Shown: piece by piece, positions 16,009 through 19,574 of the stretch
How the letters are laid out: every line of letters begins with the position of its first letter
Position numbering within the stretch: position 1 is the stretch's first letter
Assembly: GCA_049794535.1 (NCBI GenBank)
Contig: JBARCX010000043.1
Coordinates: forward strand, 1-19,574
Direction of reading: 5' to 3'
Origin: JBARCX01 sp049794535
GTDB taxonomy: Bacteria > Pseudomonadota > Gammaproteobacteria > Xanthomonadales > Rhodanobacteraceae
DNA length: 19,574 nucleotides
Made by a program: the position numbers and the translations under genes
The notes under the pieces: model-generated
The model's database searches: none
What the model was told of the DNA's origin: nothing
Seen by the model: only the letters and a program-made list of their open reading frames with translations

Positions 16009-16410
16009 ATGCGCGACTTCAACTCGGGTGGTGGCGACATCCATGTGGGCGGTAACGTCAACATCAATAATGGTTCACAGAATGTGCATTTACCTTACCC
16101 TCAATGTTCGACCGAAGTACTTCTTAACGATCTTCCATTTCGGAAAGAAAATATAAAAATTGAGCAAAAGGAAAAGGTCGAGAGGCTTTTTTGGTATTTG
16201 GTAGGAGGCGTGATCTTGCTTCTTGGTGCCTGCACAGGGGCTTACATTCAAGGCAACACCAATCTTGTCGCGCTTGGCGTGGGTGCTCTAGGCGCATTTA
16301 CTAGCGTGTTATCGATCAAATTCATGATCGAACCTAACCGATCTCAACGCATAGAGCAGCAAGCGGTAGATGAGATCGTGCAAATCTTAAAATCACGCCG
16401 AGTGCTGTAG
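16009..16410 (+). CDS. Antisense moron: small two-helix membrane protein of unknown function
   Basis: This is the only convincing plus-strand gene, a 133-aa product. AGGGA lies eight bases before its ATG. Residues 1-30 form a Gly/Asn-rich stretch with alternating strands (GGGDIHVGGNVNINNGSQN). A charged segment follows at about 45-60 (KIEQKEKVERL), then two likely membrane helices (about 61-80 and 86-106) joined by a short turn, and a charged C-terminal helix ending in KSRRVL. The G-G-D-I-x-V-G-G-N-V-N-I motif resembles N-terminal pieces in some membrane and signalling proteins, but I do not recognise a family. G+C over 16021-16380, counted by hand, is about 46 percent, lower than the flanking late genes. 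It is a moron-type insertion, possibly acting in lysogeny, defence or superinfection exclusion; function is unproven. Confidence 0.75.
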   Translation: MRDFNSGGGDIHVGGNVNINNGSQNVHLPYPQCSTEVLLNDLPFRKENIKIEQKEKVERLFWYLVGGVILLLGACTGAYIQGNTNLVALGVGALGAFTSVLSIKFMIEPNRSQRIEQQAVDEIVQILKSRRVL

Positions 16411-16456
16411 AGAAACACAATGCATAAACCACCCAGCCGGTCTGTACCAGGTAAGT

Positions 16457-16741
16457 TCATAGCTGACTAAGCAGGCGATAATACGTTCGACGACTGATAG
16501 CGAAGCGCCGGCAAATATCCTTTACCGGCAATCCTGAATCTCTGAAGGCAAGGATATCGCTGACATCACGTCGCACATAAGGCTGCGGAATGTACAGCTC
16601 ATCGCCACCATGCTGCTGTTGCAGATAACGCACGATGGGTTCGGCATAGCTGGCAGCATCCTCGAATGGAATGCCCTTGGCTTCCTGAAGCGCAACGGCT
16701 AATTCCGAAACCAGCTCCTGCGCGGGGATAAAGTCAGTCAT
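16457..16741 (-). CDS. Mor/C-family transcription activator
   Basis: This 94-aa protein resembles the C-terminal two thirds of Mu Mor. It has an N-terminal dimerisation-like helix region (PAQELVSELAVALQEAKGIP, then ASYAEPIVRYLQ), the Mor signature HGGDELYIPQP (GG-x-x-x-YIP), and a helix-turn-helix VKDICRRFAISRRTYYRLLS. Mu Mor and C bind as dimers to activate middle and late promoters. Here the start overlaps the large terminase stop by four bases (ATGA), so it is translated with the late operon. That is an unusual home for a regulator; it could boost or time the downstream head and tail genes or act on another promoter. Length is shorter than Mu Mor (129 aa) because the acidic N-terminal extension is absent. 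Confidence 0.8.
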   Translation of the reverse strand: MTDFIPAQELVSELAVALQEAKGIPFEDAASYAEPIVRYLQQQHGGDELYIPQPYVRRDVSDILAFRDSGLPVKDICRRFAISRRTYYRLLSQL

Positions 16742-18756
16742 TGGCGGCTCAACCAGTCTGAGGATGCAAAGGGGTTGGATTGTCCAAACGTTGAGGTGAC
16801 AGATGATCCACGTGGAGCAGCTGCCGGCATGTCGGGATCGGTAGCGCGAGCAGGCGTCGATGGTGTCACTGGCACTGGCTTTTGCACTAACGGGGCCGTC
16901 GGAGCGGCAAACAGATCATCGCTGCTCGCCTCCAGCCTTGACTCCAATGCAGCCCAGTCAGCATCGCGCATCACGTGCAGGCGAACGGTCGGACTGCACG
17001 CGACGGCATATGCTCCCACGAGGATGTCCAGCACTTCGTTTCGAGTGCCCTTGGGGCAGATCCAACGGTTGATGGACAGATCCAGCCGCTCGGATGTGAG
17101 CTGTTGATAGAACGCGTCATCGTGGTCGGCTGGAAAATGGAAGCGCCAGCGATCGGGCTCCATATCGCCATCTTTGATCAGGCGCCTCATCAGTGTTGTC
17201 TTGATGACATGCACGCCGAGGTTCCACTCGCTTATACCGCGGCGATCCGGCCGCCCGCGACTATTGCTATCTCGCTTACGCGGCCGTGAGATGACTGGCG
17301 CGTCCTGCGACCGCATACCTTTTGTGGCCATGTAGCCCATCGCCTGCCGGGGGCGCACAAACCGAAACACGTCCGCCTGCCAGTTGCCGCTATCCACGCC
17401 GACGGCCCGAATCGGCATCACGATGCCACATGCATTGACGAGTGGCTTGGCGAGAAAATCTTCTACCTGCTGCCAGTCTTCGGCACTCGTTGGATCACCG
17501 GGAAGCTCGACCCAGTCGATCGCCCAGCACTGATCGCCACGACCCCAGCCCCAAATGCCGATAGAAAATCGATTGATCTGGACGTCAACGAACGCTGTCA
17601 GCAGCAGACAACCACGCGGAACCGTCCGTCGTACCCAGCGCTCGGCGCGCCCGGCCACGTCGTTCGCGGCGATCTGCTCGCTGGCACCTGCATAGGCCTC
17701 ACCAAGGATCGTATTGACGAAGGTGACCTCTTTCTCTGGGTCGTCCTTCGCTTCGCGGCGCATATCGGCGATTTCCTGCCAGGTGTATCCCAACCCCGCT
17801 GGTGCGTAGGCGGCCCAGAGGTGATAGCTGCGAACCATCCGCTCGGGATATTTCGGAATCCAGCACGCAAGACCATCTGCGCTGTGGTCGCGCTCTTGCA
17901 GCATCCACGCCTTGTGGCTCTCATCGATGAGCATCCCACAGTGGATACACAGAAATCGGCCATCGTCGGTCAACTGCTCAATCACCAGCACCTGAAGCTC
18001 GCGGCAGTGTGGACAGGGGACGTGGTACTGCGCTTGGTGTCCGCGTTCGTATTCGTCGGTAATGGCACAGGCGTCCTTGATAGTGGCCGACGACACGCGG
18101 TAAATCTTCTTGCTGTCGCTGTAACTGGACGTACGACGCTCGGCCTGCACCTGTGCCGCGCCCTGGCCGTCCAAGTCGCGCGGGTATTTACTGATCTCGT
18201 CGAGGACTAGGTACCGCATAGGCATCGTCGCAAGCGAGTTAGCGGAGTTCGCGCCGGACAGGACCAAGAACCCAGCCGGGTACTTTTTCGACATACGTGA
18301 ATTGCCGCCGTCGCGGGCGCGCCGCGAGCCGAGCTTTGCGCGCACCGCCGGCATGAGTTCGAACGCCGGCTGTAGGCGTTGATCGCTGAATTTGCCGGCG
18401 ATATCGATCGTAGGCAGCACATACATCATCGGACCAGGCGCATGGTCGATGACATAGCCGACCAGGTTGATCCCAATCTCGGTACCGGCTACCTGCGTGG
18501 ACTTTTTGAAGTTCACTTCGGTGTACGGGGAATGGACCGACAGGTCGTCCATGATCTGGCGGGCCATGGGCACGCGATTGGTGCGCCACTTGCCGTATTC
18601 CTTCGATGCCTCCTGCGGAAGGATGCGGTGTAGGTCTGCCCATTCACTCAGGGTGAGAATCGGCGGCGGCGTCCAGCCCCGCTTCCACGCCAGCGTAGCC
18701 AAGAGCGCGCCGTCGGCGAGCGGTACGTCCAGGGGAATGGTGACGCCCTCGTTCAC
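16738..18756 (-). CDS. Terminase large subunit, GpA family
   Basis: At 672 aa it matches the lambda gpA type. It packages DNA into proheads using an ATPase motor and cuts concatemers with a nuclease. The Walker A-like KKSTQVAGTE is at residues 84-93, Walker B LVLDE at 183-187, and a coupling motif SSAT at 222-225. A zinc-binding set C248-x2-C251 and C270-x2-C273 follows. Nuclease acidic residues are plausible at D391 (FVDVQINRF), D455 (GVDSGNWQ) and D577 (EVLDILVGAYAV). The last 60 residues are Pro/Ala/Ser-rich and probably flexible; in lambda the C-terminus binds the prohead. The GTG start overlaps the small-subunit stop (GTGA). Confidence 0.95.
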   Translation of the reverse strand: MNEGVTIPLDVPLADGALLATLAWKRGWTPPPILTLSEWADLHRILPQEASKEYGKWRTNRVPMARQIMDDLSVHSPYTEVNFKKSTQVAGTEIGINLVGYVIDHAPGPMMYVLPTIDIAGKFSDQRLQPAFELMPAVRAKLGSRRARDGGNSRMSKKYPAGFLVLSGANSANSLATMPMRYLVLDEISKYPRDLDGQGAAQVQAERRTSSYSDSKKIYRVSSATIKDACAITDEYERGHQAQYHVPCPHCRELQVLVIEQLTDDGRFLCIHCGMLIDESHKAWMLQERDHSADGLACWIPKYPERMVRSYHLWAAYAPAGLGYTWQEIADMRREAKDDPEKEVTFVNTILGEAYAGASEQIAANDVAGRAERWVRRTVPRGCLLLTAFVDVQINRFSIGIWGWGRGDQCWAIDWVELPGDPTSAEDWQQVEDFLAKPLVNACGIVMPIRAVGVDSGNWQADVFRFVRPRQAMGYMATKGMRSQDAPVISRPRKRDSNSRGRPDRRGISEWNLGVHVIKTTLMRRLIKDGDMEPDRWRFHFPADHDDAFYQQLTSERLDLSINRWICPKGTRNEVLDILVGAYAVACSPTVRLHVMRDADWAALESRLEASSDDLFAAPTAPLVQKPVPVTPSTPARATDPDMPAAAPRGSSVTSTFGQSNPFASSDWLSRQ

Positions 18757-19322
18757 GCGGCATTCGCTGTGGCAGGGAGCGGAAGCAACTCATCGACCCT
18801 TGTCATGCATTCGCAAGCTGCCCGGATCTCATCCTCAAGTAGCTGCGCACAGCGCCGCTGGTCGGGTTCGTTCGCCAGTTGGCCAGCCAACCGCGCAGGC
18901 AACGCGAGCAGCTTGTCCATGGACTCGCGAGCCAGGGCGAACACCAGCCGCTCAACATCGTCACGGCGGACGAGAGCGCCCGCCAACTCGGCCATTTCCA
19001 TCTCGGCGGTGCGCGCCTTCGCCAGGCGTTCGCGCGTCGCGGCCAATCGATAGCCGGCGTCACGCTCAAGGTCGCGCTGCGTGCCACCCTGCGCCGCGCT
19101 TGGCGCGCCAGTGGGCCGCTCCGCCGCCTGTGAGCCGGATTGCCCCGGCGCAGCCGTGCGATCGCCTCCACGTGCCGGATCGGCTGTCACGCTCAACAGG
19201 CGGTCGGTTGCCGTCACGTTGACCGAGCCCGACGGAGTCAGCACAAGTCGTCCCTGTCGCTTGAGCTTGCTGACGTACGATGCGGACCAGCCACGCGAGT
19301 CGGCGTATTGAGTCTGCGTCAT
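18753..19322 (-). CDS. Terminase small subunit (Nu1-like)
   Basis: This 189-aa protein is the DNA-recognition subunit of the packaging enzyme. The N-terminal MTQTQYADSRGWSASYVSKL aligns with the winged helix-turn-helix start of lambda gpNu1 (M-x-x-x-x-x-AD-x-x-G-x-S pattern). A Gln/Gly/Ala linker follows, then a helical part with RLAKARTAEMEMAELAGALV, a Lambda-like helix set, and MTRVDELLPLPA near the end, much like the ALDELIPGL end of Nu1. Length is close to Nu1 (181 aa). The ATG at 19322 is chosen because it gives exactly the Nu1-type N-terminus; a GTG at 19391 would add 23 residues without a ribosome binding site. The end overlaps the large subunit gene. Confidence 0.85.
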   Translation of the reverse strand: MTQTQYADSRGWSASYVSKLKRQGRLVLTPSGSVNVTATDRLLSVTADPARGGDRTAAPGQSGSQAAERPTGAPSAAQGGTQRDLERDAGYRLAATRERLAKARTAEMEMAELAGALVRRDDVERLVFALARESMDKLLALPARLAGQLANEPDQRRCAQLLEDEIRAACECMTRVDELLPLPATANAA

Positions 19323-19454
19323 CTCAGGCACGCGCCACCCCCAATGAACCGACCGAATGAACCATGCGGCATTGATTGAACCAAAGTTCACCGCCAGACA
19401 CTCGTGCGTTTTTGCGGCCGTGCAACCCGCACCGGGATCGGCCAGGGAGGACCC

Positions 19455-19574
19455 GTGAAAATGACCGCGCCGCCTTGGTTTCTATGCGATTTCCCGACCT
19501 GCCCAACCTTCCTCGAACTAGGTTGGGCAGCGAAAACCCGCGCTGCTGTTGGCGATGCCCGACCTGCCCAACCT
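19455..19574 (+). CDS. Possible small plus-strand gene, partial at right edge
   Basis: AGGGAGG at 19444-19450 precedes a GTG at 19455 by four bases (ATG at 19461 in the same frame), and the frame is open for 40 codons to the window edge. It reads MTAPPWFLCDFPTCPTFLEL, then GWAAKTRAAVGDARPAQP from the ATG. It contains a C-x5-C pair and could be a small metal-binding protein. I recognise no family. The DNA repeats at 19493-19574 lie within it in different frames, which argues that at least the repeats are selected as DNA. It may be a chance frame. Confidence 0.25.
   Translation, partial: MKMTAPPWFLCDFPTCPTFLELGWAAKTRAAVGDARPAQP
19493..19574. repeat. Direct and inverted repeats upstream of terminase genes (candidate packaging site)
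   Basis: CCCGACCTGCCCAACCT occurs at 19493-19509 and again, identical, at 19558-19574, where the window ends. Between them AGGTTGGGCAG at 19520-19530 is the exact reverse complement of bases 19499-19509, giving an 11-bp inverted repeat with a 10-base loop. The group lies 171-252 bases upstream of the small terminase start. In lambda the terminase-binding R repeats of cosB lie in the comparable stretch just ahead of Nu1, so a terminase recognition role is plausible. Other readings are a terminator (no T run seen on either side) or an operator. More copies may lie beyond the edge. Confidence 0.55.

Noticed and set aside
19324..19506. Minus-strand frame of 60 aa upstream of the small terminase
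   Set aside because: There is no ribosome binding site and no recognisable motif, and it crosses the repeat region; it is likely a chance frame.
1..19574. CRISPR arrays, tRNA or rRNA genes, insertion sequences, integrase or attachment sites
   Set aside because: Reading through the window I found no regularly spaced repeats, no clear cloverleaf, no transposase and no recombinase; this is a late structural region only.

Overview
The window is the late (packaging, head and tail) block of a temperate-type siphovirus or prophage. Almost every gene lies on the minus strand and is read from right to left, with 1-11 bp overlaps typical of one long late operon. The moderately high G+C and the mix of a lambda-like head with a YuA/Nazgul/Chi-type tail end suggest a proteobacterial host, most likely gamma or beta. 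No host gene, integrase or attachment site is visible, so the host and the integrated or free state remain inference.

Right to left (5' to 3' on the minus strand): a repeat-containing stretch at the right edge (19493-19574) that could be the terminase recognition site; a Nu1-like small terminase (18753-19322); a GpA-type large terminase (16738-18756); a Mor-family transcription activator (16457-16741); then an interruption, a lone plus-strand gene (16009-16410) encoding a small two-helix membrane protein of lower G+C. The operon resumes with a gpW-like joining protein, a lambda-family portal and a single-chain ClpP-like prohead protease/major capsid fusion. A perfect 13-bp stem-loop follows, then a DUF2190 capsid-decoration protein, an FII-like head-tail joiner, a tail terminator and a gpZ-like tail completion protein.

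The tail part runs from the major tail tube protein through a G/GT-type tail assembly chaperone pair made by a -1 frameshift at a T TTT TTT slippery site (8685-8691), and a lambda-type tape measure protein (1028 aa). Next come two similarly sized distal tail proteins, a 568-aa distal tail structural protein, a DUF2163/BR0599-type hub protein with exactly four cysteines, a 78-aa membrane-anchored protein, a 70-aa conserved protein, and the N-terminal 203 codons of the tail tip/host-specificity protein, which runs off the left edge.

The genes together encode DNA packaging (terminase, portal, gpW), capsid building and maturation (protease/capsid, DUF2190), head-tail joining (FII, terminator, Z) and a long non-contractile tail (tube, G/GT, tape measure, tip complex). 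The least explained items are the antisense membrane-protein moron beside the Mor-like regulator, the inverted and direct repeats upstream of the small terminase, and the strong hairpin after the capsid gene. All family assignments come from reading the protein sequences; no database search was run.
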